Shown piece after piece: positions 1-9,166 of a stretch of DNA of 64,000 nucleotides (positions are counted from its first letter, which is position 1; each line of letters opens with the position of its first letter). The stretch spans positions 17,897 to 81,896 of the forward strand of contig CBDAMZ010000004.1 of the NCBI GenBank assembly GCA_965197375.1. Direction: 5' to 3'. The translations under genes were made by a program, and so were the position numbers. Under the pieces are notes generated by a model that saw only the letters and a program-made list of their open reading frames with translations, did not search any database and had not been told where the DNA came from. The stretch is from CBDAMZ01 sp965197375. Its GTDB lineage: Bacteria > Acidobacteriota > Vicinamibacteria > Vicinamibacterales > UBA8438.

Positions 1-567
1 GAGACCTTAGCTAGGCGACTCCGAAAAGCGTTGGCTGATCTGGCGATTCCGCGTGGCCAGTTCGAGGTACGCTTCGAGGCGGACGGGGAAGAGTTGCCCG
101 AGGATCGCTGGACTGCGCGTGGAATCGACTCGGTGGAGTTCTACTTTTCAGCAAATCCAGGTGAAGCGCTGCGGGCTTTAGCTAGGGTTGCTTCGGGAGG
201 CGAGCTGTCCCGCGTTATGCTGGGGTTGAAGACCTTGGCCTCGACTGATGCTTTGGGCAAGACGCTCGTGTTCGATGAGGTCGATGCTGGGATCGGTGCA
301 GCGGTGGCGGATCGCATTGGTGAAAAATTGCGCTCGCTCGCTCAGGATTTTCAAGTGCTTTGTGTTACACATCAACCACAGATTGCGGCTTACGCCACAA
401 CCCACCACCGCGTGTCAAAGTGGGTTGAGCGGGGACGGACGGCGATGCGTGTTGAACGACTCACCAAAGAAGGCAGAGTCGACGAGCTGGCGAGACTGAT
501 GACCGGTAGTACGTCCGAGCGCGCTCGAGCGACCGCGCAGGAGCTGGCGGCTAAGGCCGGCGAATAA
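1..567 (+). CDS. recN: DNA repair protein RecN, C-terminal part (5' end outside window)
   Basis: The reading frame is open from the first base, so this is the C-terminal third of a longer gene. It carries the ABC/SMC signature ASGGELSRV followed by a Walker B strand LVFDEVDAGIG and the switch region CVTHQPQIA, in the order and spacing of RecN. RecN is an SMC-like cytosolic ATPase that acts on double-strand breaks in recombinational repair. The protein ends at an ordinary TAA. A TTG at 31 is only an internal codon; I do not take it as the start. miaB follows 45 bp downstream on the same strand. Confidence 0.93.
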   Translation, partial: ETLARRLRKALADLAIPRGQFEVRFEADGEELPEDRWTARGIDSVEFYFSANPGEALRALARVASGGELSRVMLGLKTLASTDALGKTLVFDEVDAGIGAAVADRIGEKLRSLAQDFQVLCVTHQPQIAAYATTHHRVSKWVERGRTAMRVERLTKEGRVDELARLMTGSTSERARATAQELAAKAGE

Positions 568-571
568 AAAT

Positions 572-604
572 CGAAAGACGAAAGCGAAAGAGCGAAAGCG
601 AAAG
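572..604 (+). repeat. Short CGAAAG hexamer array between recN and miaB
   Basis: Five copies of CGAAAG occur in 33 bases, separated by 0-2 bases, making a purine-only strand just upstream of the miaB ribosome-binding site. It is probably replication slippage. No protein-coding or hairpin potential is visible. Confidence 0.6.
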
Positions 605-612
605 GGTAGGAG

Positions 613-1950
613 TTGGCTAGGAAATACTGTATAGAGACGTTCGGTTGTCAGATGAATGTTCACGACAGTGAGCAACTTGCGGGGCTTCTGCAGCAAGCAG
701 GCTACGAACCCTCAGCGACGGCGGAAGATGCTGATCTCGTCGTGGTGAATACCTGTAGCGTGCGTGAACGAGCGGAAGAAAAATTGTACACGCGGCTGGC
801 AGGGCTTGAGAAGGCGCGGCTTGCTGATAAGCCGGTCATTGCTGTGATCGGCTGTGTCGCGCAGCAGGAGGGGGAGCGCATTTTCGATCGTGCCCCAATG
901 GTCGACATCGTCGTAGGCACGCAGGCGCTGACGCGTTTGCCGTCACTCGTCGAGGAGGTGACGGAGGGCTGGCGGCCACAGGTGGATATTAGCCCTTATG
1001 ACAACGTTTCGTTCCCGCTTGGTCTGGCTGTTAGGCACGATCCAGTCAAAGCGTATGTCACGATCATTGAGGGATGTAACGATTTCTGTGCGTTCTGTGT
1101 CGTGCCGTACACGCGCGGACACGAGCGTATGCGCCCGGCGAGCGATATCCTGGCGGAGGTCCGGGATGCGGCGGCGCAAGGGCATCGCGAGATCCACTTG
1201 CTTGGGCAAATCGTGAACCACTACCACGCGCCGGACGTTCCGAGCTGCGACCTGGCCGGCTTGTTGGAGCGGGTTCACGAGGTGCCGGGTGTTGAGCGTA
1301 TCCGTTTCGCTAGCCCGCATCCGAGGCATGTGACATCTAAGCTTATTGCTGCCATGCGAGACCTGCCCAAGGTGTGCAAGCACCTACACCTTCCGGTTCA
1401 GTCTGGGTCGACGCGGGTCCTTTCAGCCATGCGCCGTCGCTACACACGAGAACGCTACATGGAGCTGATCGATCAAACCAGAGGGGCAATTCTGAATATC
1501 GCCCTTTCGACCGATATGATCGTAGGATTCCCCGGTGAGACCGCCGAGGATTTTAAAGCGACGTTATCATTGACGGAGACCGTCGGCTACCACAGCATGT
1601 TTTCGTTCAAATATTCGGAGCGTCCAAATACGCTCGCCTCAAAACGCATGCCCGATACCGTGTCTGAGCAGGAAAAAACGCGGCGGCTGATGGAATTACA
1701 GGCGCTCCAAAAGGGCATTCAAGCGGCTCTTCACAAGACTGAGATCGGCAACACCGTTGAAGTGCTCGTGGACGCCAGGAGCCGGCGCCGTGACTGCGAG
1801 TACTCGGGGCGGACCAGTGGCAATACGGTGGTGAATTTCCCCGGGTATTCCAATTGGATTGGCCGCACCTTGCAGGTCCTCATCACCCGCGCCGGTCCAA
1901 ATAGCCTGTGGGGAAGAGCGGTCAACGGAGAACGCCAGGCGCTCGACTAA
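613..1950 (+). CDS. miaB: tRNA-2-methylthio-N6-dimethylallyladenosine synthase MiaB
   Basis: A radical-SAM methylthiotransferase that adds the 2-methylthio group to i6A37 of tRNAs reading UNN codons. The N-terminal UPF0004 domain shows three cluster ligands (C12 in FGCQMN, about C48 in NTCSV, about C81 in IGCVAQ). The radical-SAM CxxxCxxC motif is at about C155, C159 and C162 (GCNDFCAFC), followed by VVPYTRG. A TRAM-like RNA-binding domain occupies the last 70 residues. Length (445 aa) is typical. The start is TTG at 613, with GGGTAGGAG just upstream; no better in-frame start exists before the first conserved Cys. Confidence 0.95.
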   Translation: MARKYCIETFGCQMNVHDSEQLAGLLQQAGYEPSATAEDADLVVVNTCSVRERAEEKLYTRLAGLEKARLADKPVIAVIGCVAQQEGERIFDRAPMVDIVVGTQALTRLPSLVEEVTEGWRPQVDISPYDNVSFPLGLAVRHDPVKAYVTIIEGCNDFCAFCVVPYTRGHERMRPASDILAEVRDAAAQGHREIHLLGQIVNHYHAPDVPSCDLAGLLERVHEVPGVERIRFASPHPRHVTSKLIAAMRDLPKVCKHLHLPVQSGSTRVLSAMRRRYTRERYMELIDQTRGAILNIALSTDMIVGFPGETAEDFKATLSLTETVGYHSMFSFKYSERPNTLASKRMPDTVSEQEKTRRLMELQALQKGIQAALHKTEIGNTVEVLVDARSRRRDCEYSGRTSGNTVVNFPGYSNWIGRTLQVLITRAGPNSLWGRAVNGERQALD

Positions 1951-1977
1951 GCGTGTCGGCCAGGTGAGAGGTGGGCG

Positions 1978-2463
1978 ATGCAGGTTGAGATGACGATCAG
2001 AGGTTTAATGGTCGACCCAATAACTAACATGCCGATCGTCATCCTTCGTGATGCCGCTGGCAAGAGGGTCCTCCCGATTTGGGTTGGAATTTTCGAAGCT
2101 AATGCCATCGCGCTGCAGATCGAAAACATCACGACTCCGCGGCCAATGACGCATGACCTGCTCAGGAATGTCATTCAGGATTTAAAAGGGACGGTTGAAA
2201 AGGTTGTCATTTCTGATCTCAAGGAGAACACGTTTTACGCGCTTGTATGCATTCGCGTTTCTGGTGAGCTCGTCGCTGTTGACTCCCGTTCAAGTGATGC
2301 CATCGCCTTAGCGCTTCGTGTCCGTGTGCCTATCTATGCCGAGGAGGTCGTGATTGAGAACGCTAAGAATCTCGATTTCTCGCCAGACAAGGCGGATAAG
2401 GAACGGCTCAGTAAATGGCTTGAGAGTCTCGGCCCTGAAGACCTCGGCAAGTACAAGATGTGA
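1978..2463 (+). CDS. Bifunctional nuclease family (BFN/DUF151) protein
   Basis: 161 residues covering one BFN domain: the N-terminal MTIRGLMVDPITNMPIVIL strand, the LPIWVGIFEANAIAL motif and the SRSSDAIALALRVRVPIY block are the family's conserved elements. Members bind and may cleave DNA and RNA; the physiological role in bacteria is poorly known. It lies 27 bp after miaB on the same strand and could be co-transcribed with it. The miaB-BFN pairing is the best clue to context, but I would not infer a tRNA function from it. The start is ATG at 1978 with GAGAGGTG just upstream. Confidence 0.85.
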   Translation: MQVEMTIRGLMVDPITNMPIVILRDAAGKRVLPIWVGIFEANAIALQIENITTPRPMTHDLLRNVIQDLKGTVEKVVISDLKENTFYALVCIRVSGELVAVDSRSSDAIALALRVRVPIYAEEVVIENAKNLDFSPDKADKERLSKWLESLGPEDLGKYKM

Positions 2464-2559
2464 TCCGTTGTCGGCCGGCAGACAATCCACCCAACTCTAT
2501 TTTTTGCAACTTGTTGTGGGGACGGTTTGGAAGCGCTGTTTATTTCCGGCCTAAGTTGC

Positions 2560-2588
2560 TTGACAGTTTCCAACCCCCTCTCTAGAAT
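2560..2588 (+). promoter_or_regulatory. Predicted sigma70 promoter of parAB
   Basis: TTGACA (2560-2565) and TAGAAT (2583-2588) are separated by exactly 17 bp, 56 bp upstream of the parA ATG. This is the closest match to a consensus housekeeping promoter that I noticed in the left part of the window. Confidence 0.7.
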
Positions 2589-2644
2589 AGCCGCCATTCG
2601 GTTTCACGTTCTTCTACTGCTGCCGTGCGAAGGTTTTGCTGCTG

Positions 2645-3400
2645 ATGGTCGTCGCCATTGCCAACCAGAAAGGTGGCGTGGGGAAGACCACGACAGCGAT
2701 CAATCTTGCGGCGGCTCTCGCGCTTCGTGGAAAACCTACGCTGCTGATCGATCTCGACCCGCAAGCTAACAGCACTCTCTCGTATATCGACCGCACTGAC
2801 CTTACTCGTAGCGTCTACGATGCGCTTGCGGATGGCGACTGCGCGCTCGAGGAGGTCATCGCCGAGTCGACGCAGACTGATCTTTGGGTCGCGCCATCGC
2901 ACATCTCTCTCGCCAAGCTTGAGGCCCGCCTCACAACGGAACTCGATGCGCATTTCCGTCTTAAGGAATTGATCGGGCCGTTGAGCAAACGGTTCCCCTA
3001 TGTCGTCATTGACTGCCCGCCAACGCTAGGACTGTTGACCGTCAATGCTTTAGTTGCTGCTACTCATTTGCTGATCCCAATCCAGTCGTCGTACTTTGCT
3101 CTGGAAGGCACGGACGATTTGCTCGAGACGATTGAGAAGGTTCGCGCGCGTGCTAACCCGGGGCTCCAGATTCTTGGTGTACTCGTCACGATGCACGATA
3201 AGCGAACATCGCTCGCACGCGATATCCAAGTACAAATCCACAAAGTGTTTGGCACTAAGGTTTTTAAGACGGTTATCTCCAAGAACGTGCGGCTCGAGGA
3301 AAGTCCAGCCTATCGGGAATCGATTTTCGGCTTCGCCCCAGACTCGAGCGGTGCGGCTGATTACTATAGTCTTTGCGAGGAGGTGTTGGATCGTGCCTAA
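2645..3400 (+). CDS. parA: Chromosome-partitioning ATPase ParA (Soj)
   Basis: A deviant-Walker ATPase that drives segregation of ParB-bound origins on the nucleoid. The first residues contain KGGVGKTTT (deviant Walker A with the signature Lys). DLDPQAN (Walker A') and VVIDCPPTLG (Walker B) follow at the usual spacing. Length is about 251 aa, typical of chromosomal Soj. I chose ATG 2645 over the in-frame TTG at 2636 because GAAGG lies 11 bases before the ATG but only 2 bases before the TTG. It overlaps parB by 8 bases, so translation is probably coupled. Confidence 0.94.
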   Translation: MVVAIANQKGGVGKTTTAINLAAALALRGKPTLLIDLDPQANSTLSYIDRTDLTRSVYDALADGDCALEEVIAESTQTDLWVAPSHISLAKLEARLTTELDAHFRLKELIGPLSKRFPYVVIDCPPTLGLLTVNALVAATHLLIPIQSSYFALEGTDDLLETIEKVRARANPGLQILGVLVTMHDKRTSLARDIQVQIHKVFGTKVFKTVISKNVRLEESPAYRESIFGFAPDSSGAADYYSLCEEVLDRA

Positions 3401-4220
3401 GCGAGGCCTCCCTCAAGCAGTCCGGATGCGCCACGACTCCCACTACGTTGAGGCGCTGGCTGCCTCATCTGGGGCTCCTGTTGGTCGCATGGTGCCCATT
3501 GCACAGCTGGACCCGAATCCCGATCAGCCGCGGCAAGTTATGGGTGATCTGTCGGAGTTGATGGCGTCGATTTCCGAGAAAGGTATCATTGAGCCGCTTA
3601 TCGTCCGCCAGCGGCGGGGGCGTTTCCAGATTATCGCCGGTGAGCGCCGGTACCAGGCGGCCGTCCAAGTCGGTGTCCAAGAAGTGCCGGTTATCATTCG
3701 TGAAGTAGACGAGTCTGAAGTGATCGAGCTTGCTCTGATCGAAAACATTCAGCGGAAGGACCTCACCCCGTTTGAGGAAGCCGCTGCGATCCAGTCTCTG
3801 GCAGAAGAAGGGGCCTGCACCCATGAAGAACTTGCCCGTCGGCTCGGTAAATCGCGCACCTCGATCACAGAATCGTTGAGTCTCAATTCAATGCCTGAGG
3901 AAGTCAAGCGCCTATGTGGGCTGGCCAACATTGCAACGAAGTCGTTACTGCTCGAGGTGGCTAGGCAATCTGCACCAGCAAAGATGATCGCCTTCGTCGA
4001 ACAGATCACCAGAGAGGGCGGGCCGACACGTGCGAAGGCGCGGCAGCTCACAGCTTTGAAGAAAAAACCAACGGCAGGGCGTTCGAGGGGGTTCGTGTTC
4101 GCGTACTCATCTCCGAACAAGGCGTTCAATGTGCGTCTTGCATTTCGCAGAGCACAGGTCGCCCGTGACGAGCTAATTGAGGCGTTGGAGACTATTCTCA
4201 GCGATTTGCGCTCGCGCTAA
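3393..4220 (+). CDS. parB: Chromosome-partitioning protein ParB (Spo0J)
   Basis: A CTP-dependent DNA clamp that loads at parS. It shows IAQLDPNPDQPR, the CTP-binding GERRYQAA motif (about 80-87), ENIQRKDLTPFEEA, and the helix-turn-helix ARRLGKSRTSITESL. The C-terminal dimerisation part ends in ALETILSDLRSR. The open frame extends far upstream into parA, but GTG at 3393 is the right start: GAGGAGG lies 9 bases before it and the product (275 aa) then starts with the basic N-terminus (PKRGL) usual for ParB. No full parS palindrome was found in the window. Confidence 0.93.
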   Translation: MPKRGLPQAVRMRHDSHYVEALAASSGAPVGRMVPIAQLDPNPDQPRQVMGDLSELMASISEKGIIEPLIVRQRRGRFQIIAGERRYQAAVQVGVQEVPVIIREVDESEVIELALIENIQRKDLTPFEEAAAIQSLAEEGACTHEELARRLGKSRTSITESLSLNSMPEEVKRLCGLANIATKSLLLEVARQSAPAKMIAFVEQITREGGPTRAKARQLTALKKKPTAGRSRGFVFAYSSPNKAFNVRLAFRRAQVARDELIEALETILSDLRSR

Positions 4221-4432
4221 GTGGCTTTCGCGATCACAGAGATCCATAAGTTAACATAATATATATTATTGGACCCAAAGAGGCTAGCTAGGCCGGTCTA
4301 GGCTTTAGCGTAAGCGGAGAGCCTGGTACGTCTAAGTGGCCTCAAAATAAGGGGCGGGTGCGCCTCGGTGGCTTCAACTGAGGTGCTACTATCCTAAGGA
4401 GCCAACCGAATACGGCGGGAGAGTCAGCTGCC

Positions 4433-6736
4433 ATGCTTCGCACTACTGACCGCTACATCCTACGCGAAGTTACCCCAGCGTTCCTACTCGGCTTGTTGGT
4501 GTTTACGTTTATTCTCATGCTTCCTCCGATCATGGATGTGGCGGAGGATCTGATTGCGAAAGGCGTGGACGGAGTAACGGTCGCCCGCATTATGGCAACG
4601 CTCGTTCCTCAGGCTCTCGGGCTTACGATCCCGATGGCGTTGTTGATCGGTGTGTTAATGGGGCTCGGGCGGATGTCCAGCGACCGAGAAACCGTGGCGT
4701 TGCAGGCGTGCGGCGTAAGCATCTACCGGATGCTGTACCCCTTAATGCTGCTGGCCATCGCCGCGGGTTTGGCGACCTGCTATGTCCTTGTGATCGCGCT
4801 ACCCGATGCGAACCAAGCGTTTCGAGAAATCACGTACCGCACTGTGGCGAGTCGGGCTGAGGGTGAGGTCAAGCCGCGCATTTTCTATGAGGACTTCCCC
4901 AATGTGGTGCTGTACGTGCGGGAGGTGTCGATAACGGGAAATGGTTGGTCGGACGTCTTCTTAGCGGACATGCGAGGATCGGAGCAGCCTGACATCTACG
5001 TTGCTCAGTACGGGCACGTTGTGCTCGACCGGGACCGACGGCTGGTTGACATTGTGCTGCAAAACGGGACCGGCCACAGGGTGGATCGGGTTGAGCCAGG
5101 TTCATATGAACTTCATAGCTTCGACGAATTGGTGATCAGCCTCGATCCGCAATCAGTCTTCCCACGCACGGGCCCGCAACGCGGGTATCCAGAGTTGACT
5201 ATTCAGCAGCTTCGATCCGAAGCTGTGCGGATGCGCGAGCTCGGCTTGTCGCCTCACCGACCAATTATGGAGGTACACCGTAAGTTCTCCATCCCGGTCG
5301 CCTGTCTCGTTTTCACGTTGATCGGGCTGGGTCTGGGTGTGACGAGCCGGAAGGACGGCAAGCTTGCAAGTTTCGCCCTGGCCATTACGGTGATTTTTAC
5401 CTATTACGTCATCATGTACATGGGCGAGGCACTGGCTAATAGCGCCTTGATGTCAGCACATGTGGCTATGTGGTTGCCGAATGTCGTGCTGGGACTGGCC
5501 GGCGCGGCGCTTGTGCTTTGGCGGTCTCGCTCGGTTGAGCGCCGGGTGGCACTCCCCTTCCTGACGCGCCACACGGCACGTTCCATCCCAAGCCCGAAGT
5601 CTGTCGGCACCACCCCATCGATCGTTACCGTGCCAAGGGTAGGCCTGGGGACCCTGAACATCCTTGATTGGTATGTGGCGAAACTGTACCTGCGGTGGGT
5701 CGCAGTTGCCTTTGTGGGGATGCTGGGGATCTTTTACATCGCCACTTTTATCGATCTTTCCGACGAACTTTTTAGAGACGAAACAACCGGCTGGATGCTA
5801 CTCGAGTATTTCTGGTACGCGGCCCCCCAGTATGCCTACTACGTGCTTCCCATGTCAGCACTCGTGGGGACGTTGGTTGCCGTCGGTTTGTTAGCCAAGA
5901 CTAGTGAGCTCACCGTGATGAAGGCGTGCGGTATTAGTCTCTACCGGGCCGTCGTGCCGATCCTTCTGTTTAGTCTTGTCTGGGGCACGTGTTTGTTTGG
6001 ACTTAGCGAGAGCGTGTTGGCCAGGTCGAACCGGCGGGCGGAAGCACTCAACCACCAAATTCGGAGCGGCTCGCCGCAGACGTTCGACGTGTTCAACCGC
6101 AAGTGGATCGTTAGCGGGGATAGTGCCATCTACCACTACCTCTATTTCGATCCGGATAGCGACGAACTTACGAGCTTGTCGGTCTACGAGTTCGAGGGCC
6201 GGCCGTGGCAACTCAGTGAACGGACATTTGCGGCCCGCGTCACTTTCTCGGATGTCTGGGAGGGGCAAGATGTGTGGGTGAGAAAATTTAGCTCATTGGA
6301 TGGCCCATCCCTACCGTACGACGCGGCGACCACACGGAAACTAATGGACCTTGAACCGCCCGAGTACTTCAAAACCGAACGACCGGATGCAGAGCTGATG
6401 AACTTCCGGGAGTTGGAAGCATATATTGAGGATCTACGTGCCAGCGGTTTCGATGTCGTGAGTCTCCTGGTGGCCCTTCACCGCAAGATTTCGTTCCCCT
6501 TCGTGACGCTCATCCTCACGTTGATCGCCATTCCGTTCGCTGTGACAACAGGTCCCAGAGGGGCGTTATACGGCGTGGGTGTGGGTATCTCGCTGGCGTT
6601 CGTTTACTGGGTGGTAATGAGCGCGTTTGGGGCTATCGGAAGTTCCGGACTGTTGGCTCCGACCATGGCGGCCTGGGCTCCTAACCTGCTCTTTGGGGCC
6701 TCCGCCACTTATCTCCTTCTCACGGTCCGGACTTAG
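4433..6736 (+). CDS. Fused LptF-LptG lipopolysaccharide export permease
   Basis: 767 residues holding two consecutive YjgP/YjgQ permease modules. The first starts MLRTTDRYILREVTPAFLLG, the second near residue 405 with LDWYVAKLYLRWVAVAFVG. Each module repeats the family pattern: N-terminal membrane helix, periplasmic-facing loops, the cytoplasmic motif (SDRETVALQACGVSIYRM and SELTVMKACGISLYRAV), a beta-jellyroll-like central domain and C-terminal helices preceded by EVHRKFSIP or ALHRKISFP. In most proteobacteria LptF and LptG are separate proteins that together move LPS to LptC/A. Here one polypeptide supplies both halves. No LptB ATPase is adjacent. Confidence 0.9.
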   Translation: MLRTTDRYILREVTPAFLLGLLVFTFILMLPPIMDVAEDLIAKGVDGVTVARIMATLVPQALGLTIPMALLIGVLMGLGRMSSDRETVALQACGVSIYRMLYPLMLLAIAAGLATCYVLVIALPDANQAFREITYRTVASRAEGEVKPRIFYEDFPNVVLYVREVSITGNGWSDVFLADMRGSEQPDIYVAQYGHVVLDRDRRLVDIVLQNGTGHRVDRVEPGSYELHSFDELVISLDPQSVFPRTGPQRGYPELTIQQLRSEAVRMRELGLSPHRPIMEVHRKFSIPVACLVFTLIGLGLGVTSRKDGKLASFALAITVIFTYYVIMYMGEALANSALMSAHVAMWLPNVVLGLAGAALVLWRSRSVERRVALPFLTRHTARSIPSPKSVGTTPSIVTVPRVGLGTLNILDWYVAKLYLRWVAVAFVGMLGIFYIATFIDLSDELFRDETTGWMLLEYFWYAAPQYAYYVLPMSALVGTLVAVGLLAKTSELTVMKACGISLYRAVVPILLFSLVWGTCLFGLSESVLARSNRRAEALNHQIRSGSPQTFDVFNRKWIVSGDSAIYHYLYFDPDSDELTSLSVYEFEGRPWQLSERTFAARVTFSDVWEGQDVWVRKFSSLDGPSLPYDAATTRKLMDLEPPEYFKTERPDAELMNFRELEAYIEDLRASGFDVVSLLVALHRKISFPFVTLILTLIAIPFAVTTGPRGALYGVGVGISLAFVYWVVMSAFGAIGSSGLLAPTMAAWAPNLLFGASATYLLLTVRT

Positions 6737-6814
6737 TATCTTGGAAAGGTTTAAGGTTTGCGGCGACGCGGCGAGTGACGGTGACCGTGCGTAAATAAGC
6801 GGCTGGTTAGGACT

Positions 6815-7966
6815 CTAGAGGCCGGCCGCTAACCGAAGCGCGTCGGCCTTGTCTGTGCGTTCCCACGTGAAGTCCGGCTCGCAGCGCCCGAAGTGGCCAA
6901 ACGCTGCGGTCTTGCGGTAGATCGGGCGACGCAGATCGAGCGTCTCAATGATGCCTTTCGGAGTTAGGTAGAACTGCTCACGCACCAGCCTGCTGATTAG
7001 GTTCTCTGCGACCTTGCCGGTGTCGAACGTCTCGACTAGCACGGAAACCGGATCGGCAACGCCGATCGCGTACGCCAGTTGGACCTGCACACGGTTGGCT
7101 AGGCCGGCAGCGACACAGTTCTTGGCGATGTAGCGGGCCATGTACGAGGCGGAGCGGTCAACTTTCGTTGGGTCCTTGCCGGAGAACGCGCCGCCGCCGT
7201 GTGGCGCCATACCTCCGTAGGTGTCAACAATGATCTTGCGCCCTGTAACGCCGGAATCCCCCTGGGGGCCACCGGTAACGAATCGGCCTGTTGGATTAAC
7301 GAAGATTTTTGTCTGGTCGTCGAGCATATGACCCGGAACAACCGCGCGAATAATTTGCTCGCTGATGTCGTGGCGAATCTGGCCGGTCGACACCTCGTTG
7401 CTGTGCTGGGTCGACACAACCACCGCGTCGATACGTTTCGGCTGATCCCCTTCGTACTCCACGGTAACCTGAGATTTTCCGTCTGGGCGCAGATAACTGA
7501 TCTGGCCGTTGCGCCGCGCGTCGGACAGCGCCCGCACGAGACGATGGCACATCATGATCGGGAGCGGCATCAGTTCCTCGGTCTCTGAGCACGCGTAGCC
7601 GAACATCAGGCCCTGGTCACCGGCACCGCCTGAGTCGACCCCCATCGCGATGTCTGGCGATTGGCCTTGAAGTGCCGAGAGGACCGCGCAGGTGTCGGCG
7701 TCGAACCCGTACTTTGCGCGCGTGTACCCCACCTCGCGGACTGCCGAGCGCGCCACGTCTCTGAAATCCGCCGTACAGGTGGTCGTGATCTCCCCAGCCA
7801 GCACGATCAACCCGGTTGTTAGAAGCGTCTCGCAAGCGACGCGTCCCATAGGGTCCTGCTCCAGAATGGCATCGAGGACGGCATCTGACACCTGATCAGC
7901 GATCTTATCTGGATGCCCCTCTGTGACCGATTCGGACGTGAAGAGGTAACGGCCTGTCCGGCGCAT
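6815..7966 (-). CDS. metK: S-adenosylmethionine synthetase
   Basis: Makes S-adenosylmethionine from methionine and ATP in the cytosol. Conserved blocks are visible in order: FTSESVTEGHPDKIADQ at the N-terminus (ATP and Mg ligands), GDQGLMFGYACSET, the flexible-loop region, and GGGAFSGKDPTKVDRSASYMARYIAKN (phosphate-binding Lys and Arg). Length is 383 aa, standard. ATG at 7966 is preceded by AAGGAG at good spacing. I looked for a SAM-riboswitch core in the 140 bp leader and found none. Confidence 0.96.
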   Translation of the reverse strand: MRRTGRYLFTSESVTEGHPDKIADQVSDAVLDAILEQDPMGRVACETLLTTGLIVLAGEITTTCTADFRDVARSAVREVGYTRAKYGFDADTCAVLSALQGQSPDIAMGVDSGGAGDQGLMFGYACSETEELMPLPIMMCHRLVRALSDARRNGQISYLRPDGKSQVTVEYEGDQPKRIDAVVVSTQHSNEVSTGQIRHDISEQIIRAVVPGHMLDDQTKIFVNPTGRFVTGGPQGDSGVTGRKIIVDTYGGMAPHGGGAFSGKDPTKVDRSASYMARYIAKNCVAAGLANRVQVQLAYAIGVADPVSVLVETFDTGKVAENLISRLVREQFYLTPKGIIETLDLRRPIYRKTAAFGHFGRCEPDFTWERTDKADALRLAAGL

Positions 7967-8110
7967 GGGAATAAAGCTCCTTAGGGTGTGTGTGCCGCTT
8001 GGGACGCCGTGGCGGTAAGCCGACTGCTTCCCGCGCCGACGACCGCTCAGTCAGATAGACGCAACATGTAAAGCCCGCCAACCATAGCAAAGGTCGTACA
8101 AACCGGTCAA

Positions 8111-9055
8111 TTACGGCCGTGGATGGAACTGGTCATACACTGCCTTCAGCCGTGTCTCAAGGATGTGGGTGTAGATCTGTGTAGTCGAGAGATCTGAGTG
8201 ACCGAGAAGTGTTTGGATGGAGCGCAAGTCAGCACCCCGGTCGAGCAGGTGCGTCGCGAATGAGTGACGCAGAACATGCGGGCTTAAATCGCGCGGAAGT
8301 CCGGCCTGCACTGCGTACTTCTTAAGGATCTTCCAAAATCCAACCCGACTCAGTCCCACACCACCGCGTGCATTGACGAAGAGCCAGGGCGACACGCGTC
8401 CCGCCAGCAGTCTCGGGCGCGTGGTGGAAACGTAGCGTCGTACCCACTCGACAGCTGCGCTGCCGATCGGGACTAATCGTTCCTTTCCTCCCTTTCCCGC
8501 ACAGGCCAGGTAGCCGGCCTTTAAGTGCAAATCTATCGGTTTGAGCGATACGAGCTCCGATACCCGCATACCGGTGGCGTACAGCAGCTCGATGAGCGCA
8601 CGGTCGCGGACACCGATTGGGGTTGCCGTGTCTGGCTGGTGAATAAGACGCTCGACTTCAGGGAGCGACAAGAACTTCGGCAGTGCGGGCCACGAGCGCG
8701 GGGCCTGCAGCTCGTCCGCTGGGTTAACTGCTGTATGTCCGTCTACTACGAGAAAGCGGTAGAAGCCGCGCACACATGAGACCATGCGAGCCACCGATCG
8801 TGGCGAGTACTCCAATCTCATCCGCTCGCGGACGAACGCCTCTAATTCATGCCGAGTCAGGCGAGTGACATGCCTGCGGCTAACATCGGCGAACCGCGAA
8901 AGCTCGGTGAGGTCGCGCGCATAGCTTTGCACTGTGTTTTCGGCGAGGCGACGCGAGACGCGCAGCTCGTTCAGATAGGTGTCGGCAAGCTCGGCGTTGG
9001 CCCGCGAGAATGAATGAAGATGGACCACCGATACAATCATAGCAATAAGTTGCAT
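8111..9055 (-). CDS. xerD: Tyrosine site-specific recombinase XerD/XerC type
   Basis: Resolves chromosome dimers at dif together with FtsK. The N-terminal SAM-like core-binding domain (about 20-105) is followed by the catalytic domain. Catalytic residues are visible: R in GMRVSELV, K in GKGGKERLVP, HxxR in HVLRHSFATH, H in LGHSDLSTTQ and the nucleophile Y in IYTH. The region just after the N-terminus reads LADTYLNELRVSRRLAENTVQSY, XerD-like. The first ATG (9055) lacks a clear ribosome-binding site; a start a few codons later is possible. Confidence 0.9.
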   Translation of the reverse strand: MQLIAMIVSVVHLHSFSRANAELADTYLNELRVSRRLAENTVQSYARDLTELSRFADVSRRHVTRLTRHELEAFVRERMRLEYSPRSVARMVSCVRGFYRFLVVDGHTAVNPADELQAPRSWPALPKFLSLPEVERLIHQPDTATPIGVRDRALIELLYATGMRVSELVSLKPIDLHLKAGYLACAGKGGKERLVPIGSAAVEWVRRYVSTTRPRLLAGRVSPWLFVNARGGVGLSRVGFWKILKKYAVQAGLPRDLSPHVLRHSFATHLLDRGADLRSIQTLLGHSDLSTTQIYTHILETRLKAVYDQFHPRP

Positions 9056-9166
9056 AGCGGCAGCTTGATTGCGTGGTGTTCCCTCAAGGTTGTATACTTT
9101 CCGCCGTTATACTGGCTTGCCTGCCCGATGGGTTTGACGGATTGCTCGTTCAGTAGGGGTATGCCA

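Noticed and set aside
2601..2609. GTTTCACGT just upstream of parA, resembling half of a parS site
   Set aside because: Only one half matches the parS palindrome; the other half (TCTTCT...) does not, so I do not call a parS.
7967..8110. Possible SAM riboswitch upstream of metK
   Set aside because: I could not find a SAM-I, SAM-II or SAM-IV core or a terminator/anti-terminator pair in this 144-bp leader.
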